Of a DNA stretch of 64,000 bases, positions 46,969 to 60,000 are shown in pieces. A program made the translations under genes and the position numbers. The DNA comes from Chrysomallon squamiferum (taxonomy: Eukaryota; Mollusca; Gastropoda; Neomphalida; Peltospiridae), in contig CM022676.1 of assembly GCA_012295275.1 (NCBI GenBank), positions 13,518,379 to 13,582,378 of the forward strand. Reading direction: 5' to 3'. Below the pieces are notes generated by a model. It did no database searches and had not been told where the DNA came from. It saw nothing but the letters and a program-made list of their open reading frames with translations. The number at the start of each line of letters is the position of its first letter. The first letter of the stretch is position 1.

Positions 46969-49900
46969 GTATGTTACTATGACCTTTCTTGAATTTAAAT
47001 TATTTTATTAATTTTAACATATATATATATACTGAATATGTTTTCTTTCTCATTCTTTGTTTTTTTTATCATTGGGTCATTCAGTGTCAAATCAACCAAA
47101 AAACCAGATATTTTAAACCTATATATATTTGTTGATTGGTATCCCACAGCACCAAATTTTAGGCCAATCGTGTGGTTTTTGCGATTTTTTCGCCAAAATG
47201 GGTGTTGTCACCAACCTTTGAACCCTCATATCTCAGGAACTACTGTGCCAATCTTCACAAAATTGGTATTGTTGGAAAGGCAGTTATTATTGTTCAGATT
47301 TGAGAATGTTTTGTACACTAACCATTTGACCTTTGTTATGACCTTGACATGATGTTGCTTGAAACATAAAAGTTTCAGAGGTCTAATATTCTTTGTTTAG
47401 CAGCAATATACATTCATAAATTGCATTTCCATTAAAATAACACCTACTTCCCTCACTGCTTCTCACCAATTCAGCAGTCACAAAATCATTCAGTCACTTA
47501 CTTCCCCACAGTCTTGCAATTCTAGCACCATCTTTTTTACTCAGAGAGTACATCCGTCCATCCATCAAGAAGATGCAATAGAAGGTGTGTCAATGACACA
47601 GAAGTTCCCTTCACTAATCCAACAAATGTCTTCGTTTGGCCAGTGAAACAACTTACACGGTCTGTGAAGGTGCATGTGAATCAGGTTTTGTGGTAAAAGC
47701 CAGGGCAAGTCTCTTGGAGGTTATATTCATAGCACTACAAGACAGTTTAAATACATGGGATGCCAGTATCATCTAGTTCATGGTAAATTTTTGTTCAGTA
47801 TATGTAGATACGTTTCAAACCAGACTTCTGCTGAGCATGTTAGGAGCATGTCAAGTGTGTAGATGGCTATCCCTAAAATGCAGACTTTTCATCATTTGGT
47901 GTGATTATTGCAGGTGTTTTCTTAATCAGATGTGAGGGATATGACCAAAATGGGCATTTTTGAATTTGTCATGTGATTTGTTCAATTGTAAAATTTTGTT
48001 CAAGTTCAACAGATCAAACCACATGGATCAACCTATAGTTTTCATCCAAAATTAAATATATTTTTTAATATAACATTTCAGCCAGAAACTGACAAGATTT
48101 CACTAAATTCTACAATTAAGAAAATAAGTTTTGAACATGCAAACTGAATGCTGTCATTCCTGTGGAGCATCATGGTAAATAAAATTCAGTGAAAATACCC
48201 CTGCATTCTAAATCAGTTAAATCATTGCATTTTCATAAACTTTTATAGAACTATTAACAAGACAAAAATAACATTTTATGTTGTGAGCACCTTAGAGGTT
48301 TTCTTGCTTGCCATTCATTAATGATTTCTGAGCAGATGATTTTTTGCCGACCCATGTTGTCTGTCTTAAATCTAAGTCATGTCATCTAAATGATGTCATT
48401 GAACAATGTCCTTATTTACAAAGTAACTTGTTGTTACTGTTTCTTCTTTTAAACAATATTAATCTGATTATTTAAATAATTGATAGTACTGAATGTATGG
48501 CTAATCCCCATTGTAATTATCAAGTAACTTTCATTTGATTATCTTGAAAATTAAAGGAAATACAAGATATTTTTTGCCATTTTGCCATTGATAAATCATA
48601 GAGATCAGATGAACTAAAGGAAAATAAGGGCAATTTTTGACATAACTGAAATGTCCATAACTTCCTTATTTATTAATATATTTTGATCATCTTGGTGTCA
48701 TTTTGTTATTTGTTTAGTGCTCTTTTTAATGGAAAACGTTTGAAGTTTGATCAGGTTAATATTTTTTTTTGTAACATACTTAGGCTAGTGTATGAAATTC
48801 ATAACTGAATTCATAATTGGAAGTGCTCAAACTAGATCAATACTGCAGAAACCCATATTCCCAACTATCTTCATGAAAATTACAAGAACAGTGTAAACAC
48901 ATTACCTCCTAGGAAAAGAATAAGATCTTTTGAAAATATCACAACTAATACTGTAGAGTGACATAAGATCAACACAAACCATCATATTCCTGGAAAAGGC
49001 CTACTCAAAATGCAATGGCACGTTTAGATTCAAACCTCACATTGACCCACTAGAAGTAGAAAACGAGGCCAAGACTGTATAAGTCATTACTGTCTCATCT
49101 GAATTGAGCCTCGATGCATGCAAACATAACCAAATAACTGAAATCATACTATAGTAACCACACACATGCAGCTTAACCACTGGAACAGTATCCTACAAAA
49201 GAAGATGTAGCAGCTCTCTATCTCTGAATTTTAACCATGTATAATATTTATGGAATGAGCTGGTTAAATGTCCAAGACAGCAACAAACAGTCACAGAATC
49301 TTCTACAATTGACTAAATTTATAGGCAGAGTAGGCTCTTTGATATTGTCAATTTTAACTTCTGAAATCTCACTGAGTGTCAACTGTGAATATCTGAAATA
49401 TGTGAACATTCTGAACTTTCTGTTGATACATCTTCAAACAGTATTACATATAATTTGTTTCAGTCGTGGTATTCTTCTTTTCTGAACCATGAACACATCC
49501 TTTGTTTAGTTGAGGAAACGGTTATTCCTTAATCTTCAGTTAAGGCTTTTTCATTGGAGTTTCCAATTATTCTGCCTGTGAATGTGAGGACATTTAATGC
49601 AAGCTGTGAGTTAATGAAAAATGTTATATAATTAGAGAAGGCATAGCACTGATAAACACTATCATTTATAATTAGCTTTTTCTTCTTTTGTGCCTTTTTT
49701 TATTTTTTCTTATTTAATTTTTTAATTTTTAATTTTTAATTTTTTTAATTTTAATTTTAATTTTAATTTTTTGTGGTTGCAGGAAATGGAATTCTTACAA
49801 CAAACAAGAAAACAGCAATTGTTGGTCAGTCTCTTACTTTGACGTACACAAGTGATAATGACAACATTACTGAGACTTTGTATTTTAAGAGGAATTCAGT

Positions 49901-52425
49901 GTTGAAAGGATTATGCAGACCACTGCCAGATGGTGGACTTTGTGGTTCTGGAGCTCCTGGAATCAGTGTAACAAGACAATCTGCAAATGTTGTAACTTTG
50001 AAGATTTCATCTTTCAGTGAAACAGAACATGCAGGAAATTGGACAGTTCAAGAAAACAGTATCTTTTCAAATGAAATCATTTTAACACCTCCCTTTGCTA
50101 GTAAGTCAGATACACAGGTTAAACAAATATATAAACACACACACACACACACACACACACAAAGTAAATGAATAAAAAAGTATGATTATTAAGTATTAAA
50201 TATATATGCATCAACAAGGTTATTTTAATGTACAATTGTTTTCATGCTAAAAAATAAAAATGTATTAGATGAGTTAAATTACAATCCTTATTTAAGTACA
50301 TATTTAATTAATGCCTAATGAAAAGAGTTTAAATATAAATTGATATCTCAAAAAAAAAAAAATGTATTGAAAGTAATAGATTAAGTGTGCTTTATTGAGG
50401 AAGGAGTATTTTGGAAACTGTAATAAAAGTCATAAAATGTTCACATACTTTGTTCCTCCAAGAAATGTTAGAAGTGTCAGTTTATTTTCTGTTGAGTTTG
50501 CTTAATAACTATGTTTAACAATTCTACATATTGTCCCTTAACAAGTTTCAAACACTAAAAGTTATAATTGTAAAAAGAATAAGACATCATTACTATGTCC
50601 AGCTAATTGTGTAGAGAATTTTTCATAATTTTCACATTTTGCCTATATGGCTGTGAGAGACGTTTCATATTTATTAATGACAAAACATTGAAATCCGATC
50701 TAAATCATAGAATAAATAGCACATTCAACTTTTCTAAAATTTAGAAAGAATTTTCACAAGATTGTTTATTATCCTATGTAAGACTGTATGGTACTGTTTT
50801 AAAAAACCCAAAATGTGTAAAACTTTAACAGTAGTGATTTGCAAATATTTTTCCTTATTTTTCACCCTCTAATCTGTCTGTGTTTAGCATGTGACTATTC
50901 ACTCCCACATTTTGAAAATAACTACATTATGCTAAGACAAAATTAAGATTTCATGATAACATTTAAATATATGGAGTTTGGTTTTAAAAGGTAACAGAGC
51001 AGAATTAAACTTTATTCAAGAGAATTAGCAATACATGTATTTCTTGTATTTTGTGTTTTCTCAATTATTTAAGAAAAGAAGAAAAAAAGAACACAGATAA
51101 ACTGTTTTAAGAGCTGTGAGGTATAGATACATACAGTCTGACATTAGCAGTACCTTTCAGATTTTATTTATTTATTTATTTTTAGCTGTTGTTGATACGT
51201 CTGTGATTAATTTCACTGATGCGTGTTCAGTGCAGACAGACATTGATTCTCGGACAGAGTTTTCTCTCAGCATAACGACTGGCTGTGCTTACCCAGCTGT
51301 GAACATCTCCTGGAGGTTTACTGATAAAACTTCTGTGGTAAATCAGCTTTTGTAAAGTGATAACTAAACAGTCCTGGAAAGATTAAACTCAAATTTAAAT
51401 GTTTCAATGATGGAATTTATAGAGGGAAAATTAATCATGTTTGTTTAATTGTTTGTAATAAAATTTTTATTTTAAATAATACTGTATAAAGAAAAAGACA
51501 TTGACTGGTACAAGTTTAAGTCCAACGTGTCAAGTAAACCAGAGAATAATGCTAGTGCAGGTTTTTGAATTTTAATAAGGATGGTAGTAACTACAAAACA
51601 ATTACACCGTATGCTTTTTTTTTCTCTAATAAATATTTTGTCTTAATGTTGGTATCTTTCTGTTGGCCAAATCTGATCAGACTTGTCCATAGTAAGTATG
51701 GTAAATACTGTAAAATAAACTGAATATTTTTAAAGCAGTTTCCTGCATTTTACGATTTCTACACCAAATGTGTTTATCATGCCATAACTCCTGTTACATT
51801 TCACGAATCCAATATTATGATACATGACAAGAAAACACAAAAGCAGCTCTTTCCATTTTCCCAAAAAGCAACCAATTTTAATTTATTTATTTAATATAAT
51901 ATTTATATTTCAGAACTTGATACCAGTTAGTGCAATAGATAGTAATTATTGTACAATTACACTAGTATTTATAACACACTTTTGTTTTCTTTTCATCATT
52001 ATATTAGTTAAAGGAAAAAACTGATAATGACATTTCCATGTTAGTTTTTTTCTGTTTTAGAACTTGACTCCAGTTATTGCAACATACAGTAATGGCTGTA
52101 CAAGTCCACAAGTTAAAACAGTTGCCAGGCTGACTATGAATTATTTAACTGTACAAGGAAAAGTTAATGTCACTACTCACTTGATTCATCCATCTTTTAA
52201 CAATGATGTCTATAACAAGTTTATCTGTACTGCTCATTTTCCAGGTAAGTAAAGATTAAATATCTAAACTATTCTGTATTTTCATTAGTTGAAGTAAATG
52301 TAAATATAGTTTTGCAAGTTTCATGTATGCACAATAAGATATAATTAATTACTGATATATATTTATGAAGTTACTTAATATCTAAAATATTTATTTTGGT
52401 TTTGTAATTATTATGTATGAATGAA

Positions 52426-52468
<43 letters not shown>

Positions 52469-55175
52469 ACAAATAAACAAATAAGTAACATTTTATTAAA
52501 TGCTCAGTGTCACAAAGTAATTTTATTATTTTTTATTTACAACAGTACCAGTAAACAAGGTGACACTATTAAACATCAGTTCACAGAAAGATAAAATACA
52601 AGTCAGAGAAGGTGTTGTCTCTCTGACATGTCTCACGTCACCTAGCAACCCAGTCTCGTCTGTTTACTGGTACAAGAATAATCAACAGATAAACACAGGA
52701 ATCACCAACATAGATATCACATCAGATGACCTGACTGTAAGAAAGAGTTCTGTGTCACTGACACTGACTGAGTCAGATGATGGACACACTGTTTACTGCA
52801 AGGCAGGGATTCCTGGACAAACTCTTGTAACATCCAACACTGGAATACTTGATGTGTCGTGTAAGACATTTAACATTAGAAATTTCAAAAATGTTTAAAT
52901 AACTAAATAATTTCTAAATTATCTTAATACTTTTGTTTGTATAAAAATTATGAAATTTAACTGTTAATACATATTTACCATGGTGATCAATTTATTCTTA
53001 TTCAACTCGTCTTTAAGTACGTTTCTTTACTGCTTCTTTTCCTGATCCAGTTTTCAGAAATATCAGTTACAATTCTAAATATTTCACTATTTGATTAAAT
53101 TTTACAGATGGTCCATCACAGAATGGAGTCAGTGTCAGTTTTACAAATGAACAAATTGCAGTCGAAGGCAAACCTTTGACCTTGACCTGTAGAACACTGA
53201 CACCTGTTAAACCAGACGTGGATTTCGTTTGGAAGTTTAAAGATGGAACATAGATTAATGGAACAAGGGGAGATAAACACGGTTCATCTGGAAACACTTG
53301 GTCTCAAACACTAACACTTATACCCAGAAGAACACAGAAAGGGAAGACAATCCAGTGTACTGTGAGGAACACACATACACAGACTGAGTCTACAGGATAA
53401 CAGTTTCTGGATGTGAAATGTAAGTTTATAAAGCATTAGTCTTAGAGATAATACATATTTATTTTGTAATGATTTAAATTAAAAATAATAAAAATAAAAA
53501 TAAATAAATAGAAATAATTATTTAAAACATAAAATAAAAAATCACTTAAATATTTGTGATTTCAGATCCACCGAGTTCATCTCCAGTTGTTTCAGGAACA
53601 ACGTTTCCTGTGTTTGAGGGTGACACTGTCACCCTGAACTGTTCTACAACTGGCGGAAACCCAAAACCAAATCTGAACTGGACATGTTATAATCCGGTAC
53701 ACTGCTCTGACAGGGAAGAAACCAGAACATGTACAATATCTTTCATAGCTAACAGGACTCAGAATAACAAAGTGTGTGAGTGTGTTTCTAGTTGGAAGTA
53801 TGGCGAATACAACGAGAGGAAAAGCAGAAACGTGACTATTCACTGTAAGTAATTTTGGATTGTTTCTAATTTATACACATATCAACATACTTTAATGGGT
53901 GGGTTCAGAATTAGCTTACACAAATATATACAATGCTTCTGTAATAACATAAAATATCTTTCCGATTCTTATGTTTTATTCATGTTTAACAAATTAGAGA
54001 GCCTCTTAAAATCTGTCACAAATTGTACAAAAAGCAACATAATTAGTTCACTGATTTATTTAATTTTTATATATATAATTTATGTTAGATAAATATAATT
54101 CATTCCCTATTTCCTCTCTTCTATCTATACTAGTAATGAAGGATTAATTAAACTTAATATTGCAGATATAACACAGTGACTGGTCATTATCAGACTGTAA
54201 TACTGTTTAACATTTTGGTAATTCTTTTGTAAGATCAACCAGTTGGGTTAAATTTACAGGTCTGTTTCTCATGAGTGGGAAATGAATTAAATGCCAAATT
54301 TCTTTTTTTCTCAATAGTTTAGAAAACACCACAGTTTCAATGAAGAATGTTTAGACCCTGGTTTCTCTGCAGCCCATGTGTCATTGATCAAATTGTTACA
54401 TTTTTATAACACTGAGCTTGAATTTGTGAATTAAACTTTTAAAATGTTGATAGGTTAAAAACAATAAATTCTTTGAAATAATTGTAATAACGACTTCCTT
54501 TTTTGTGGTAATAAATACATTTGTATTATAGTAATAAATACATTTTTATTCCATTCACACCTTGAAAGAAAATAATGATAATAATTTTAAAAACTTACAG
54601 ATAGCAATAATATGTGTAAATTTACTGCTTATTTATCTGAATAAAATACACATTTACCTCAATTAAAAAGGGAATGTCTTAATAGATCCTCCAAACAGAC
54701 CAACACTTTCATCAGTTCCTAAACAACCATGGCTAGAAAACAGAGGAGGTTCTTTGATTTGTTCTTTATCTGATGGTGGTAAAGGAAATCCAGCAGCTCA
54801 GTTTTACTGGATTAGAAATGGAACAAGCATTCAAGACACAGGATTTAACTTGTCACTGACACCTGCAAAGGAAGACAATGGAGTCTGGTACAAATGTACA
54901 GCTGGAAATGAATTCACAGACAGAAACGGACAACAGAGACCTGAATCTAATAAGATACAACTAAACATTTACTGTAAGATGTTTCATTTTAATTCCAGAA
55001 ATATAACATTTTGTCTTTTCAGACTGCTATGTTTCCTACAGAATTAATAGAATAAAAAATGATTAGTTTGTTAAAAAGTAAGATCTAAATGATACCAGTA
55101 ACTTTCTAATCTGTTTTTAAAAGTTACGACAGGAAAACACGTATAGGAAATAAACAGAAATTTAATGTTTAAATA

Positions 55176-55214
<39 letters not shown>

Positions 55215-56250
55215 AAAGATCTTGTCTCTTTCTCATAAAAGCAGATTTGTTCCTTGTTAATTATTTCAGTGTGTTAATTCTATTATTTCAATGTGCTAAT
55301 ATTTTAGATTATCCCAGAATTAAAGTCACATTTTCAAAGTCAGGAATTCATAAAGAAGGTGATAACCTGACCTTGATCTGTACATCAGACAGCAATCCTA
55401 GTCCAGCTGAACTGAAGTGGACATTTGGTGGACAAGAGCTGGTTAATACTGGAAGGTTAATTTTAACAAACTTGAACAGAACAAATCATGGTAATTACAC
55501 ATGTGAAGCAAACATCACCACTAACGAATACGGAAACCTTGTAAAGTCACATGACGCTGAAGCTGTTGTCAACTGTAAGTATCAGTTTGTTTTGTGTCTA
55601 AACTTTTAACTGTTTATTAAAACAAATTAACAATATTTACTTATCATTAGTGTAAAACAATAAATTTTAACAACTTTTCTTAACAGATGCTCCAGACATC
55701 ACTTTTGATTCGGTGAATACAACAGAAAACATAACAGCAAATATTACGTGTTTTGCTGATGGTCGTCCTGACAAAATGAAATTTTCAAATTTTAAACATT
55801 ACTGGAATGGAGTATTTATAGAGGATGTTAGTGGAGTTGTTGTTGGAAACAGTCAGTACAGACTGATGTTTAAATCTGCTACATATGAAGATGGAGGAAC
55901 GTACACTTGTAGTGTACAGAACGGAATTAGAGACAGATCTGGAAAACTGAGTCAAACCAAATCTGCTGATATTTGTGTAAAAGGTTTAGTATAGTTCTAT
56001 TAGCTGTAATTTCATTTTTTTTTCTCAGTTAAATGAATGGTTGACTGTATTATAGATTTCTAAAGCTTGCATTGATATTTTCCATATTATTTTTTATTTC
56101 TGTTGTGTACTCCATTTGCAAATTAAATATTTTACAATCAGAAATAAATAATTAAATAATAACTAAATTAAAAAATTGAGTTCTAAAACAAAAATTATTT
56201 CTGATCTCTTTTATTAACTCTAATAATCAAAATGTACATAATTATTCTAA

Positions 56251-56289
<39 letters not shown>

Positions 56290-57021
56290 GTATAGCAACA
56301 CCAACAATTGCTATGGAGACCAAGGCAGACAGTATCCTGGGAGCTGAGATCGGAAAACCTGTCAGACTAATCAAATCTGTGTTTTCCAAGCCAAACTTCA
56401 CAACATTTACTTGGAGTAACTTTGATAAACAAACACATTATAATAACACAGACGTAGTACAGGAAAATGTTACACTACAAATACACAGTAAAACAGTGAC
56501 AGATTCTGGTTACACGTTTTCTCTCAGTATCAGTAATTTTACTCAAGATGACATTGGAACATACAAACTGACTGTCTGTAATGAAGTTGGATGTTCTCAG
56601 TTTTCTGTGAACTTAACTGGAGCAGGTCCACCTCTTCCTCCTAAAGAGTTCCAACAAGAAAGAGAATCAACATCAGACACAGTGTTCTTGTCCTGGCTAC
56701 CTAACTACCCAGGTGGTAATTTCAAACAAAGATTTATACTGCAGTACAAAGCACAAAGTGACTCTAACTGGATTACTTGGACAAGTAAATGGTTTGATGA
56801 CTCAACACAAGGACAGAAAGTGTTTTATAACATCACCAGTCTCAAAGACAAAACAGTTTATGATGTGAGAATTTCAGCTGAAAACACAAGAACTTCAGAT
56901 AACAGAAGTGATTATGTCACCATTCAAATAATTACAAAAGGTTAACTAGCATCTTCTATTTCCTTTCACTTTATTGATTTCTTTTTCTTTTATTTCTTTT
57001 TTATTTTATTATTATTTTTGT

Positions 57022-57070
<49 letters not shown>

Positions 57071-60000
57071 TTTATTAATTTATTAATTTAATTTCTTTTT
57101 CTTTTTTGTAAATTTTTCATAGCATTCAAAAGAAGGAAAAAAAAGTAAAATGCATGAAAATGTTTGAAGTTATATAACTATAAACGTATATGAAGTATAT
57201 AACTATATAAACATTAATAAAAGATAAAAAAATAATTATTATGAAAATAGGAAATAAATAACTTTCATGTTTTTATATAGTTCAGAATAAGGAGTGGAAA
57301 GCTGACTACTTTATATTTGGTATTCTAATGCTAACTGAATTTGTATATTTTATGATAGATTCTTTTGTTAGAAATTATTTTTTTTTTTAAATTAAGAGAT
57401 ATTTCATACTTATTTTTTTTCCCTTCTCAAGAGGTGAAGAAGCATTAAAAGTTTCATATTTTTTTGTCATAGTTTTATAATAAGCATCCTTTTTATTATA
57501 TCTGTTTTTATTTACTACACATTTAAAAGAACAAAATGTTATTATGTATGTTATTTATCTCTTACAGCTTCAGAAGAACAGAGTGGTTCTAGTTCTCTGA
57601 TTGGTGCAGCTGTAGGAGGAGCTGTTGGTTCTGCGACTGTCATTGTTGTCATAGTGATGCTGATTGTGTTACTTAGAAGAGGAATATTACCTGGATTGTC
57701 CACAAAAAAAAGTAATTTTTCAGCTTGTATGAAATGTATTTATTGAAAAAAGGAAAATTTTAAAAAGTATAAATATTTATTATATTTGTTGTCAGTGAAC
57801 TTGAATAATCAAGGAAGCTAAAAGATAAACAAAGGGATGACTGAAGTTTATTGTGAATTTCTTTTATTAATTTGAAATCATTGACCTGTGACTAGCCTTT
57901 TGTTATCATATGGCTTATATTATGCATCATAGTAATACAGCTTATGTAGTTGCATATGATTAATTCTTACAAATAGTTCATGCCATTCACATTTAAGTAT
58001 GTTAAGAAAAATAATGTTTCAGAATACTTAAGTCAGCTTACTCCCAACTGGTAGAATTCCCATTAAGTCGAAAGGCTAAATGTTGTTCAGTGGTTTTACT
58101 GACATGCTTGGTTTTACCTCAGTCATTATAATGAACTGTTTCAGATTATTTGTAAAGCAATTATTATTATATAAATACAGTAATATCTCGTTTAACAACC
58201 TTTTTTCTTAACAAATTATATAAATAGAAATTTAATAGTTAATTGCTCGAAATAAATGATACAAATGGATACAATGCATGGTTTTAAGTCCATTTTTGTT
58301 CGTTTTTCATTCATTCACGAGCTTCTGATCAACACAGCTGACATGTCATACATGTATCTGATATTCTGATTCTCTTTTGTCTTCTGCTTCGATTTAGACC
58401 TAAACTCAAAACGAATAACAGTATACTGGCAAATGCTGATGATAAAAAGAAACGGAAGACAATAACTTTAGAAACAAAACACATTATCTTAAATGAAACC
58501 AAAACCCACAAAGATGGACCACAATGAGCGGCATATAATTATTTCTTAATGTATTTGTATAAATTGATTTGTAAATGATTTACTGTTTACTTAATATCTA
58601 TAATCTATTAAATCAGTTGTCTAAACTGCCATTTTATTTCTCCTTATTTCACCTCTTTTTTTTATGTCAGATTTCATCAGCCAGAAAGTAACCACTGCTT
58701 TTAACCTTAATTCTATGTAAATTAGTCTCCCGCTTAACAATACCTCACTTAACTATCAGAAATTTGGAACCAATTACATCTTTAATCTTGGCTATTATTG
58801 TAGTATGGATATTGCTTATCGCATAAAGTATGCAAATATGACAAATATCAAAGTAATCTGTGTATCGAATGTAGTGAATGTAAATAATTAAAAAAGAAGG
58901 TATTCATCTAAAAGTATTCCCAATGATTTGGTCCTTCGTATAAACTTTTTCAGTCATAGCCAAAGTACTTGCAGTTCATAATATCTTTAGTATACATACT
59001 ATTAATATACTATGTCACATATATGATATGTGCACAATGTGAATATGTATGTGTGCATAACATAAATATGCTGAATAAAATATGTCTTGAACATGTTTAA
59101 GCTGAATATGGTTTAATTCGAACAGTTAATGATAAATGTAACATTCATATATTCTATTTACTGAATATAAATGAATTACTCGAATGTAAAATATAATTGT
59201 TTTAAATTATATTGCTGAATAAAATTAGTTATTTATAATATTTTTGTCGTTTTCTTTTACAGAATTAACAAAAAAACATCGTGCCGCTTTTTTCTTTTCT
59301 TTTCTGTTTTTATTTTTATTTTTTAATAGATAGATGAAATTGATGTAAAATTGTTTATTATTGGTCAGTTGTTTTGTAATGGAAAGGAAATGTTTATGAA
59401 TTAGAAATGACCAGCTTAATTAATAATAATTATAATAATAATAATGTTGATGATGATTATAATTATGATGATGATAATGAGGAAGAGGAAGATGATGATG
59501 ATAATAATGAAAAAGAAAAAAATCTACAACAAAAGTGAATGCTTATTCTGGTTTCGGTTGATGTTACATAACTGATTTTGGAACAATGCGCTCCGTCTCT
59601 GAATGTTAGAAAGAAACCAGGCCAAGTTCATTATATACAGAGGTAATCAGGTATTGCGGTAGATAGGTTTTTTCTACGAAATGGGAATTCTACCAGATGG
59701 GAAGACACCCTTCTGTCATACTAAAGTACTGAAAGCAATGTGTTTATAACTGAGCATGTTTTAATTTTTCCTTTGTGTTGACAGCATTATATATTTTTTA
59801 ATTTTCTATTTCAGTGACGTATTTTTTGTATAAAATAATTCATTAGTCATTTCACATAATTCAAAAGCACCTTCCTCACATTTAACCAAATACATTTTAT
59901 TTGATGTATAATAAAGAAAAATAGTTATAAAACAAAAAGTTATTTGGAATAATTTGTGATTGTTTGAATGTTAATATAGAAATTTGTAAGTTTATTAATC

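Noticed and set aside
47038-47352. Plus-strand open frame of 104 codons in gene D intron 1
   Set aside because: No recognisable domain, low-complexity start, no splice sites in phase with gene D.
53592-53843. Open frame antisense to gene D exon 53566-53844
   Set aside because: Shadow of a real Ig exon; no independent support.
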